From Bryum argenteum (taxonomy: Eukaryota > Streptophyta > Bryopsida > Bryales > Bryaceae): DNA of 64,000 nt. The number at the start of each line of letters is the position of its first letter. Within the stretch, counting starts at the first letter, position 1. Where the stretch lies: contig CM073323.1 in NCBI GenBank assembly GCA_037043015.1, positions 20,488,758 through 20,552,757 of the forward strand, read 5' to 3'. The notes beneath the pieces were generated by a model, which was not told where the DNA came from, searched no databases, and saw only the letters and a list, made by a program, of their open reading frames with translations. Below are positions 11,456-22,659 of the stretch, piece by piece. The position numbers and the translations under genes are program-made.

Positions 11456-11575
11456 CGGGAACTATAGTCTACGGTCTAAGGTTCGGGGTTTAGGGTCTAG
11501 GGTTCAGGGTCTTTAGGGTTTAGGGTTTAGGGTTTAGGGTTTAGGGTTTGGGGTTTAGGGTTCAGGGTTTAGCGG
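11456..11575 (+). repeat. Interstitial telomere-type (TTTAGGG)n tract
   Basis: About five perfect consecutive TTTAGGG units near 11513-11550 are surrounded by degenerate units such as GTTCGGGG and GTCTAGGG. This is the plant telomere sequence. It lies at the right edge of the palindrome-bearing region, just before the last palindrome at 11586-11602. Confidence 0.85.
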
Positions 11576-11605
11576 TTTTAGTTGTATTGGCCTTCGGCCG
11601 ATATA

Positions 11606-12349
11606 ATTTAGATAGTTTTTTCTTTTACATGCACTTTTCAATATATAATGCTTGATTTTCAATATATCTTGCTTGGTTTTCTATTATTTATTAATCTGCC
11701 ATACATTTTGATACTTATGTTTTTAGTGAAAATATCCATAAGTTCGGAATTTGTCCATAATTAGTTAAATATCCGTTTAGTAGTCCCATCATTGATGTTA
11801 GAATTGGCCGACATATATTCAAGGATAAGAACAAACAATATATATTGACACCATTTGGAGTTCTTTTTCTACTTTTTAAGTATACCTTAAATAAGAGATT
11901 TCCGCATACACCAAATTTCCATGTTTACCGAGTGAGTAGGTACATTAACCCTTAACCCCTAAATAGTTCAACTCATTGGTACAAAAAATAACACATTTAA
12001 AAAAAGTGTCATACATGGAAACAAAGGTAAGTTATTCAAATCTCAACCGTAGAATCTTGCAGTAATCAAATTGTTCGTCTTGTAACGCATATTGTGAGTC
12101 ATGAGGCCTCATAGTTTGCAAGATCATAACATATTAGTACTCAATAAACATCACAAAATCTCATCGTTTTTAATCTCAAGTGAAAATACCAAGCCCCTAT
12201 GAACCTTGCCAGTACTTACAAAAATATTAATAATATAAGGTCAGGAACACGAGGTATACTTACTAGTACAAGGGAGTATATTGAGTACCCCGCTCTACTT
12301 TGGCGTAAAAATCCTGCTCCATTCAAGCCACTTTCCTACTAGTGTCATG
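11606..12349. other. AT-rich non-coding stretch
   Basis: No gene is seen. It contains a possible MITE end, TTAACCCCTAAA at 11952, and a module at about 12020-12200 that recurs in diverged form at about 15860-16035. Confidence 0.5.
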
Positions 12350-13285
12350 TTAACCCCTAAAAATCCAGGAAAACCGATTTGGTTTTTTGAGATTTTGAAC
12401 AGCTCACATTAAGGAGTTAATTTGATATTTTTTTCTAAGATTTTTAATGGGTGCTCCCCATAGTGTAATGTGTATGTGGTAAAATTTGCAAAGCCAAATT
12501 CTAATTTTATAACCTTCATCCAGAAAATTTAGGTTTCAACTCCAAAATGGGCAGTTTAAACTAATTTTTGTTGAAGTATTCTTTTATGGAGATATGTTCA
12601 TTAACAAATTACTACTCAAATTCCAAAGTGTCCGAAGTCAAAAAGTTTACCAATATTACAAGGGCAGCCTCCAAAACTTTCAAAAACAATCTTCACAATT
12701 TCTAGTAATTTTACATTTTTTTTCTTTCAGAAATTGCCAAAATTTGAGATTTTGAATTTTTCCAAAGATTTTATTTTTCAAAATTCAAATTCTCATAAAT
12801 GCACCTACTCACCGTCCAAATTTTTGTCAAACTAAATACATCATATCTGATGCTTTGTTTTACTATATTGTTGTTTTTAGACCTTCTTTCATAAAATAAT
12901 TTCCTTCATTACATTAAGGTCAAAAAGTAGAATTGGTCTCTAAAAGTTTTACATATGCGTACCCAACTTGATTACCTACATGGAAAAAAATGACGGAAAA
13001 ATATCTGGAGTAACAATTATCAAGTTGCCCTTGGCACCATTTAGACAATGTCTCTCATGGAGCGGCAAAAAAAGGTGTTGTACAAACTTTGATTGTTATG
13101 ATCTCATAAATGACAAACATCCAACAGTTGAAATTTTGTCGAGTCCTTTGTATACAAGTTAGGTACAGTTCAAAGTCTAAAACGAGAAAAAAAAGTTTCT
13201 CCATTACCCCATTTCCCAACGAAGGTGAAAAATGGCAGTTTTTGGTTCCGGAGGTCGAGGAATCGCTTGGATTTTTAGGGGTTAA
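12350..13285. mobile_element. TTAA-bounded MITE with CCCCTAAAAATCCA terminal inverted repeats
   Basis: The left end reads TTAA then CCCCTAAAAATCCA, and the right end is its reverse complement with few mismatches followed by TTAA. The element is 936 bases and AT-rich, with no transposase. TTAA target specificity is typical of the piggyBac superfamily, so a piggyBac-like non-autonomous element is the simplest reading. The superfamily label is inference. Confidence 0.6.
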
Positions 13286-14793
13286 AGAAAGCATATGGGG
13301 GTTCTATTGAAGAATATCAATAGAACCCGGAGGAATACTCTTACTAGTGACTAAAATTTTCTTTGACTACACCACACAGTACAACACTGATGAAGTATGG
13401 TGTACGGGTGTAATGTAGTCACACTCGTTTTACTATGGTGTTGTTGAAAGTAGAGTTTAACCTTTCTTCTCTGCAAGTAAACATAACATTTAAAATTGGT
13501 GTACTTCTAAGTGTAAAATTTTTGTACTTCTCAACATAGAAAAATTACTTCATGAGTAACTATGGCACCATTTTACTTTGCCAATGTGCTACAACTGAAG
13601 TAATCCCTACTCTCTTGCATATGGCTGGTGATTACATTGCATGTAGTTGGTGCTCCAATTATTTCGGTTGTAATTTTCTTGTGGTTTTAAGAATCAACCG
13701 ACTAATGTGCTATTTCCATCCGCTGATAATGAACTATACTAGAACAGTCAATAGTGGTGTACCGCCAATACTGGAGCTTTAATAATCTCCGCTCACACGT
13801 ACAGAAGAGCTTCTCCATACAACAATACCATGTACTCATTGCAAACAGTATAGGGTGTCACTTTAGAGCAACATTTTAGAAACACCGGTATTTCCAACTT
13901 CAAAAATTCATAACTCATTGTAGAAGAGTCCAAAAATGATGATTTCAATTGCTCTAGCTTTCCGCTAATCTTCCCCATGCACAAAAATTACTTACATGGG
14001 TAGATTTTCCCCGCCGGTTTTTCCCTATCATTGGCATTCCCTAGTGTGGCGTGAACAATTCAAACTGTGTCTCCACAACTGCAACACACCCACTCTCTCC
14101 AGGCCACTGATTGTTTGTTTGTTTTTGTTTGGATTGAAACGTTCATGTGTTTCTGCCTTGAGATGCTCCACTTACTTTACTGACAAGGAGATTCAAACCG
14201 CTTGATATTTGAAATTCTCCCATGCTTCTCTTTCTCTGTGCCCACCCTACTACACACAGTACAGTTATTTCCCCCACAATTCAAGCAATTTTGATTTTCC
14301 ATAAAAGTGTCCATTGATTTTATGTAAAATTTTCTCATAGCAACAAAGTTGCTCTCATCTCTGAACTTCTTCAATGATGTAATTCTCTTGTGCAACTTGA
14401 TAAGTTAATATGTTTATCACCTATAGCCCTAAAAATTCTTAAAACCCGACGAAAAAACTTCAACCAACTTAGATCATTAGAGCCCCCAAAAATCTTTGGT
14501 GCAAATTGCTCAAAATACAAAAAAAATGAACTCCTTCTACTTCTAGATCAAAATTGAGAATTTAATTTTTTCTAGAATATTTAATTTTATTTTATTTTTT
14601 GGTATGGGTAAAGAACGTACCAAAGTTATGTTCTCACCGTTTGAATTTTCTATATAATAATTCTTCAGATGCCTTTTGAATTGTCAAAAATAGGGCTTTG
14701 AATTAGAATTTCAGCATACCCCCATGTGAAAAATCAAGCTTTTCTCTAGGTTTTTTGTGTTGCATGCGGGTAAAAATTACATGAACATGTTCC
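13286..14793. other. AT-rich non-coding stretch
   Basis: Only short frames without recognisable domains are present, for example 13552-13782. No gene is called. Confidence 0.5.
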
Positions 14794-15062
14794 TTAACCC
14801 CTAAAGGCCCACGGCCGCCGATTCGGCTTTTACGGTCAAGGCCAAAAAAAATTTACAGTCAACTTCAAATGTTATGATCTCACATCCAGTGATGATCCAA
14901 CGGTTGAAAATTTTCACACTACTACCTATGGTAGTCTACTTCAAGATCCTACGGTTGAAGTTATCAAAAATCTCCAAAAATATTGGACGTACCCGCATTA
15001 GTACATAGTGGTCAGTGTTGGGATTTCAAGCTCCCAAAACATCATGGGCCTTTAGGGGTTAA
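14794..15062. mobile_element. TTAA-bounded MITE, 269 bases
   Basis: The ends are TTAA-CCCCTAAAGGCCCA and its exact inverted partner TGGGCCTTTAGGGG-TTAA. It shares the CCCCTAAA core with the 936-base element at 12350. It contains the module CCAACGGTTGAAAATTTT and ATCCTACGGTTGAAG seen elsewhere in this region. Confidence 0.65.
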
Positions 15063-16873
15063 ACAAGATTTGAAGAGGCTCATATCACATTAACTTTCAA
15101 ACTGGTATTTTTGGACTCCAAAGCACTAATTTCTCTTTTGACAACAAGGCATAAAGACTATTTTTTCAACTTCGAACATTACGATCTCACAAATGATAAG
15201 GAATTTTAGTTTAAGATCTGATGTACACCATCATAGGTACTAGATCCTACGGTTACAATTCCCAAAATACATTACGAAGTGAAAATTCTTGACTTGCACC
15301 GAAGGAGGGCAGTTTTGAGGGTATAATGCTGAAATCAAGCCTCATAGCTTTAGAGGTTAAGAAAAGGAAAAGTCAAAGAATGGACCGAAAATCATGAGAT
15401 GGAACCTTGAGCACGGACTCTACAGGCCGCAAAGGCAAAAACATTAAAAAAGTAAAAATAGAGGAAAACAAGCATGAGCCCAATTGGAGCAGCCAGTTGC
15501 ATGGCAAAAATAAACCTGTCGGGAACACAAGCAGGAAAAGTCAGCTGCCCCTCGTTGTTAACACGGGCAGCATGACCCACAAAAAAATATTGTTATATTC
15601 TAGTTAGGCAATGTTGGTGAAGCTGGCAAGCAGCTTCACCAGCAACATCACATTAAAAACAATTAATTGGAATGTCAAAGGTAAGGTAGATTCTTTCCTT
15701 GATGCCTTTGAACTTTCTGTCTAATGGAAATAGCCCATTAGCCAGTTGATTCTTGAAGCGGCGGGCTGAAAATCGAGTTTTTCCTTTGGGTCTACCCCTA
15801 ATCGTTCCAGCCTATTTTTAGTCAAATACATTCTCAAAAAAAATAATGTCGTAGATGAAATTAAAGGTAAGCTATTTAAATCTCAACTGTACAAACTTTT
15901 TGTGGACTTGTTATAGGTCATGTGGATGTAAATTTGAGTCATGAAGCCTCATAGATTGGTAGATCATAGCGTATTGGTACCTAGAACATACTGTAGAATT
16001 TCACCATTTTCAATTTAGTGCGGAAATTCTATTAACAAACCAATTGCCAATCAAAATCTAACCAACTAGGAAGTTGTTCACCTTCATCTCTTTAAACAAT
16101 GGTGTTCTTGAAAAGTAATGAAAAAAACTTATTGGCCCATACAAGAGCCTAACAATGTTGAAAAGTGCCAAAAAATTTACAAATGAAAAGTTGTCCAAAA
16201 CTGAACCCTTTGCACTCAAACCTATGCCTTATCCTCCTAACATCTTTGGTTTGGTCAAGCTTTTCACCCCTAAAACTAGAATAAAATTGGAATTCATCCC
16301 AAAAAATAAAGTTGGAATCCAATGGTGGATGGAGGAGATATAGCTCATTAGAACTCATCTACTTTTTTACTTTCTTCATTGTGGAAACATCATTGCAAAT
16401 CTTATACCAAAAGTATTTGAATCAATAATCTCTAGTTAGAAATATGTTGGGATTCAACTTAAGATCACATTTACGTAGAAAAAATTGAATGGTAAACTAT
16501 TTTTGATTTCACATAATTGGCTTGCAATGGTAAAACATGACCCATGTTTGAAAACCCAAAATCATAAGTTGCCCTTACTAAAATGCGTGCCATTAATTCA
16601 TACTTCATTATATGGGTCTGAATTTTTTTTCACACAATCCAAACTTCATTAAGACCCAACCCAAGTGATTGTCTCAAAAATTGAGTTCAGATGAAGAAAC
16701 TATGTCTCTTCAGAGTTCTTGCGCTTCATCCAAATTGTTAAAAAACAACATTGGAGACCTTTAGGGTTAACTTCTCATTTGATTTGAGCATGTACAAAAC
16801 AAACTCTTAAGATTGATTAAAGTGCTCATAATCGTGAAAGAACACACAACTTAAATCTTAATTCTTACACACA

Positions 16874-16945
<72 letters not shown>

Positions 16946-17689
16946 GCAACTTCAACAATCAATCACATGTACCAAGAAACAAGTGAAGGTAGTGACATTT
17001 GTCTGCCCATTGAAACAACGAATGATGATAGTTACCCTTGACATTTCTATTATCAATTTCAACTCAATCTTGAATCACATATTTATAAAGAAGGTCTAAC
17101 CCCATTAATTTCGAAGTTTAGTACTCATCGCTTGATTATGATACTCAATATCCCAAGTAGATAGATAGAAACTCCGGTCCCTTTCTAGGGGCTGGCGTGA
17201 ATGAAGTGTCTGTTCCTGCTGCTAATATCCAGATGGCCACCAGACAAGGGAAAATTGGACAATATCCCAAGTACAATAATATATCAAAGGATTTGGTGGG
17301 TGACGTACAATTGTGCATGTGAATCATTAATTACATTTTGTTGTAGACATAAGTCAATTCCATGAAAGTTTGAAAATGCAAGAAAGTCCAACACCAAATC
17401 ACAATAACTGCAAAAAAGAACGATAAAAAGTCATAAACACTTCACGAGCTGCCACAAATATGACAAACTCAAGACTACGTCAGCGGAACATTCGGCTGCC
17501 CCTACCCGACACGTGACTGCCCGCACCCAATCCCACCATCCGGGCAGCTCTAAAATTTCCACCACCTGCTATTGCTTCTTCCTGTTCCTTTTTGGTGGCA
17601 GCCCGTGTTTCCAGTTACATAGAAGAAAGCCCGGTGGCAGCTACCTCCCCTCCATCGCCGTGTCGGGCGAGCTCCTTCCCTCCCTTGCC
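15063..17689. other. AT-rich non-coding stretch with repeat remnants
   Basis: No gene is supported. A diverged copy of the 12020-12200 module lies at about 15860-16035. A possible isolated MITE end (CCTTTAGGGTTAA) is near 16758-16770. Confidence 0.5.
16870..16942. repeat. Compound microsatellite (CA)n(CT)n(TA)n
   Basis: A short CA run is followed by about 17 CT units and about 17 TA units in direct succession. Confidence 0.95.
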
Positions 17690-18512
17690 GGAATCAGTAT
17701 AAAGGTCCCACCCCAGCAACCCCACCTAATTTAAGCCCTCTGCTCTGTCCCATTACTTGAAGAGTGCTCTGCAAGCTCTAATCTCAAAGCCGTTGCCATT
17801 GCCTTCAATTCACTGCTCCCTGAGTGTTGCGCAAGCCTCAGTGTCGCTTATATACAAGCTTTCTCTACATTCTCTTCATCGGTTGAGTTTTGTGTCTTGT
17901 GTTCCTTCGTCTGTGATCGGAGGCAATAGAATCACTTGTGGGAGATTTCTTGAGTTCGGGTCGCGAAGCTCTTGCTGTCCTCGATCGGGAGGCAAGAGAA
18001 GCGAGAGTGTGTTGGGTTTAGGTGGGTTTGGTGTCTTTGATCGAAGGGAAGAGAGAGCTTGTGGGTTTCTGTGGAGGAGGCGGTTTTTTTGAGTTTGGGG
18101 TCTTTCAATCGGAGATAAGTATTTGTGAGGGCTTGGAGGTTGGAGAAATTTAGGGTATGGCGCTCAGGACGAATCGAGTGTTGAGGAAATACGCGCCGTT
18201 TTATTCACGAGTGCGAGTTTCCGAAGGCTTAGACTCAGACGGGACGACAATGCGGTCGAGCATGGCCCATGCGTGGCCGTCTTCTTCCTCCTTCACTTGG
18301 CTTCACCGAGCTTTTTCCAATGGCTCCTCCCATTCGCATTCGCATGTGCCGCTCTCGGAGAGCCCCAAGCGGGAGCTTCGGATGCGATCGGCAACGAAAG
18401 TCGGACGGCATCAGAAGAAGCAGAAGAAGCAGCAGTTCCCCAAGTTGTTATGGTGGTAGTAGAGCCAATGCTCTTCTTCTTCGGCGAGGCTAAGCAGGCA
18501 GGCCAGTTGTAG
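17690..18512 (+). CDS. Candidate small gene with TATA box (weak)
   Basis: A TATAAA box at about 17698 lies in a GC-richer island. A leader follows, and an ATG at 18157 in good context (GGGTATGGCG) opens 100 codons to 18459. The first residues are Arg/Ser-rich and almost free of acidic residues (MALRTNRVLRKYAPFYSRVR), like a mitochondrial presequence. A second overlapping frame (18273-18512) carries an acidic Ala/Glu-rich run, suggesting either a frameshift or an unrecognised intron. I recognise no domain. It may be the 5' end of a broken gene. Confidence 0.3.
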
Positions 18513-19673
18513 AGTACACACTAATTTTTGCGACATTGTATAAACCGTAATAGCTCCTACTTTGACAAGGGTATACACCGTAGTAGCCTCTTTTTTGACA
18601 AGAGTACTTTGCCCACTTTGATCAAGGGCCACAGCGATGATCATCTTGCTGATATTTAAATCAGAGCTTCTCAATCTCATTTTTTTTACTACCCATGCTG
18701 GGTATGTACACTTTCAACATCACATTCTCTTGTTCTCCAACATGCTTATTTGACTCTTGAATACGAATCATTGTCCAGAATGCCGCCTTGTGGTAGATTT
18801 CTTTGACCGCCTGCTCATATTCATTAGAGCAATTGTCTAACTATCGGGATTGTGCACTTTCAGCATCACATTCTATTGTTTCCACTGTTCGTTTGGTTTA
18901 TTGTGTAGCTCTTTGTTTAGAATTTGAACTGTTAGAATGGAGCTGCTAGTGCAGGGTTGAAGCTTCAGTTAAGATGATGGTGTATCATTATTTTTTGGAG
19001 ATTCGTGTTGTGTATGTACTCTTTCACAGCATCGTATTCTTCTGGTTTGCAATGTGCTTGCTAAAATTTGGTTGAGCATGCAGATGCGACGGTGGGAACG
19101 GAGCTACTACCGAAGTGAGTGCAGGCAGTTACGGAGCTTCTTTTGAAGTGGTTGTGGTATGGACAAAACAGATGCCACTTTTTGTGGGGACCAGTGAGTC
19201 TGTGTGTCATTGTTTGGTTAATTGATTTTGAGACCAGTGCGTGTGTTTGTGTGTGTGTGTGCGTCATTGTTCGGTTAATTGATTTTGAAAACGTCACAAG
19301 GTGACACTTGGTTTCGTCTTCAGGATTTTTAGTTCAGAAGTGGAAGATGCTGTATTGGTCGGTGTATTACCGCTTGAATTGAGCTTATCTGACATGCAAG
19401 CACATATTTGTTATGACTCCGTTGTGAACAGGACATGGAGTTTTAGTATGAGAGCAAAACACGTGCTCAAAGTAGTGGTCCGTGTTTTGTTCATTGAAAA
19501 AGTGTGAAGCACTCATGTGCTTCGAAAACAAAAGTGTGAAGAGCTTCTGGAATGTGCTCTTTAGAAAGTTGGAGAAAAGCTTCCTACATGAATGTCCAAA
19601 AACCGAACTCTCACCAATTCAACAACCAGCATCAAATAATAAAAGTGGCACCATTACTTTCTACCAAATCTCA
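18513..19673. other. No gene seen
   Basis: Moderately AT-rich. The phrase TTTCAGCATCACATTCTATTG and close variants recur at about 18715, 18860 and 19025, which suggests short diverged repeats. A GT-rich microsatellite is near 19240-19262. Confidence 0.4.
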
Positions 19674-19948
19674 TTAACCCTAAAGTTGAAGTCGATTTTG
19701 CTAAAGTGAAACTTTGCCTCATTATATCTCAAGATGTGTACGGTGATATTTGATAAAAATTGGTAGGTAGACTAATTAGACATGAATAAACAAGATCCGT
19801 GTGGTGATATGTTATAAAAACTAGTGAGTGGACTAATTGGATAGTTATTAAGAAGATCCTACGGTTGGATTTCTCAAAATACAGTTCAAAATTAGTTTGT
19901 TCACGGATTTCAGATATGGCATTGTAAAGCTTCTCCTTTAGGAGTTAA
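19674..19948. mobile_element. Probable TTAA-bounded MITE, 275 bases
   Basis: The left end is TTAA-CCCTAAAGTTGAAG. The right end, inverted, is TTAA-CTCCTAAAGGAGAAG. The length is close to the 269-base element at 14794. It contains ATCCTACGGTTGGATTTCTC, a module shared with that element. The inverted repeats are less perfect, so the boundaries are less secure. Confidence 0.45.
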
Positions 19949-21562
19949 TCTACAAGCTTCCATGTTGGATTTGTGTGTGGCATCATTCGGATGAGAAGTG
20001 AAAAACGGTAACTGAGCTAGAATTGTAAACAAAGTGACATGCACAAGGGTTGTCTGTTTGCTAGTGGGAATCAGAATCTTGCAAATTTGTGTCAAAAATC
20101 TTATATACTCTTGTTGTCCTTGTGGACCTTTTGTTGTGAACATGAAGAGCATGTTGTACATATTATTCCTACACCACTGCCAAGTCGTTGTGTGCAAAAG
20201 TTGGCTTGAATGCAATGAGTGTTTGGAAGAAAATGAAAAGTTGGGTTGAGTAAATAAATGGAGTGTTTTAGAGGGAGTTGTGGAAGATTTGCTTATGGGC
20301 ATGAATTTTAGAGTTGAGTTGGTTCTAACCTATTTTGAAGATATGAGGAGTACTTATCTAATTAACCAACTTGTTATTTATAACATCCCAAAAGTGTAAT
20401 ATAATATTCCAGAAAGTGTAATTCATGAGACAATCTCGTTTTATATGAGGAGCTAAGCCATTGATGGGGTCAAAGGAAGGCAAAATCCTTTCATGTGATT
20501 GATTTTTTTTATTGAAATTGACATGAAGGGTTTCACATAAGGAGCTAAGGTGAGTTTTGCGAATTATATTTCAAGGGAACAATCTTACGACACTATCCAC
20601 ATTTGAAGAATTTGGAGATGTATTAACAGAAGGCAACTTTATGGCATACGGGTGAAAGCTTGATAGCATTAAAAGTTTAACCCTAAAGATCCAAGAAAGC
20701 CAAAATAATGGCTTTTTGCTATATACAGAGGGTCCTAAATATGCCCATTTCAAATTGGCAAATTAATTAGTTATTATTTGAATTTACTGTAATTGAGTTC
20801 CAAAGTATACTTCTAAGCAATTTATCATTGTACCTTTTTAAAATTTGTAGTCACACTATAAGCCGAGTGTTGCAATTGTTCTACAAATTTAAAATTTGGG
20901 CCTAAATTTATCTTAATGGATTTGGATAGATCTTGGAAAAAAGAAGTTAATTGCCACTTACATTTTTTGGATCTCACAAATATTGATGAAGAAATGGGCT
21001 ATGAAAAAAAAGGGCCTAAGTATATGGGAACCCCAAGTCTTTGCCATAAAGTGCAATTCATTGTTTATAGTTTTCATCATTTTAGGTGGAGTGTTCAAAT
21101 GAATTTTTCTTTACTTCATTATTACTCTAATTTTTAGTATCTCTTGAAATATTAGGAAAGAAGATAAATAAATGTCTCAAAGACCTACGCAAATAGAAAT
21201 TATATTGAGGATATTCTTGCTATATAATTCATGAGAGCCTACATATTCGTAATATTATTCTTTTTGTCAAAAATAGCTTCAATATTTGGTGCAATTTGAT
21301 ATTGTGTTGTATCATCTTTGAGAGTTCAATCTCATTTACTAGATCTACAAGGGCAATATTGAGGGTCAAGAAGAGGCCAAAAGGACATAAATGATCCAAC
21401 TATCCCTTTCATGCTTGCATCCTTTGACAACCTTTTAGAGAAAAACGTAACAACATAGAATGTCAAACCCTATCCTTCATGCAAACCCAAAATGAGGGGT
21501 AAGCTTAAATGAGCTAAGCAAGCTTATTGTGGAGCCAATGATTTATTTTTAATTTTTGTTTT

Positions 21563-21611
<49 letters not shown>

Positions 21612-22333
21612 TAAAGAATACAATTTTTCTTCATTCGGAGCCTCCAAGGCCAATCTTGAAGATTTTGAAGTGAGAATTGGAGGGGTAACCGTTCGTGGTA
21701 GCTACCAAGAGGATGGGTCTTGTGAAACCATGGATGGATCATCATATCCAGACCTAGGTTACAACTTAGAAGAATCAAAGAAATTGCATGAAGATGCACC
21801 CTCTCCATCGAAGTGCATCTTCATCACTTGATACTAGACAAGCCGTGAACACTAAAACATTTTGCTCAACATCCAGCTCATTGTATTTCAATTCACGCGA
21901 CTTTGAAGAAGCTGTGTAGAAATTGATTACTTTACTTTGTGGGTTCATGGATTGTGCAGTCACATGGAAGGAATGTGCAGCATGTGCAGGCTCGATGGAA
22001 TCAAATGTAAAGGGATTGCTTGGAAATGAGGTAGCCACAACTTCGTGATGCTGAAGAAGCGCATGTCGTCTTTCAGCTTGCTTTTGTTATACTCTAGCAA
22101 CTCAGGCATTTAGTGATACTTAGATTTTGATTTTTGAGCGTACTAGGTCTATATTGAGGGCGATATTGCACTGTAATCATGGACAGTGGGATCGAGTATT
22201 GTTACCTGGCGCTATCAACAACAAAAACATCGAGGACGATGGCCTTGAAGGCATAATCCGTGTGTTGCAGCTCTGAAACTTGAGAGGGCAACTCCGGAGA
22301 GTAAAACTAGTGCGACTACTCCACGGAGAAGTA
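19949..22333. other. AT-rich stretch without supported genes
   Basis: A solitary MITE-like end (TTAACCCTAAAGATCCAAG) lies at 20677. Short frames on either strand lack recognisable domains, including 21775-22038 (minus). Confidence 0.45.
21566..21606. repeat. Poly-T tract
   Basis: An uninterrupted run of about 40 T on the plus strand. Confidence 0.95.
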
Positions 22334-22598
22334 TGTGGGAGGATATTAGACTGTAGAACAGAGTAAAAGTAGATAGACTAATGGACCAGTCCATACTGGT
22401 TATATACAGCCCATGGAGCAAAGCTCAGGGGCAACAAGCATAAGGTGTGATGATAGCTTCTAGGTTAGTGGGGATCCCACTAATCTAACTGCCTACTTGT
22501 GTGCCACAATGGTCCGTATACATGTACTGCACGCTCTTGGTTGTCTGTGCCTTCTAATGAGTGTCAGAAGGATCCCTGAGCATAATAGAATGCCAACA
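22334..22598 (-). repeat. 3' LTR of the copia element
   Basis: It matches 27588-27846 along its whole length. It carries 6 extra bases (near TACTGC) relative to the 5' LTR. In sense orientation TGTATATAACC is a likely TATA box. Confidence 0.95.
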
Positions 22599-22609
22599 CC
22601 CCCCCCCTC
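22599..22609 (-). other. Polypurine tract of the copia element
   Basis: Directly inside the 3' LTR, the minus strand reads GAGGGGGGGG, the expected primer for plus-strand DNA synthesis during reverse transcription. Confidence 0.85.
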
Positions 22610-22659
22610 GCTCCAGCTACAGTAGAGCTCAGCGGTTGACCAGATAATTTTAAGCTAGA

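Larger units (their letters stand above)
1..11605. mobile_element. Large decayed DNA-transposon-like element studded with 19-bp palindromes (left end outside the window)
   Basis: This region is GC-richer than the rest of the window. It carries two divergently oriented degenerate genes, leftward at about 5067 to beyond 1 and rightward at about 6.5-10.5 kb. The rightward one encodes a DUF7869-type RNase H-fold transposase. The region is marked by near-identical copies of TATCGGCTGCCAGCCGATA and variants in both orientations. Palindromes stop at 11602, after which base composition becomes AT-rich, so I place the right edge near there. I could not see terminal inverted repeats or a target duplication, and the left end is missing. 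It could also be two adjacent elements sharing a repeat family. Confidence 0.6.

Noticed and set aside
441..11602. CRISPR-like or prokaryotic repeat array made of the palindromes
   Set aside because: Spacing is irregular, copies lie in eukaryotic introns, and there are no spacers of constant size.
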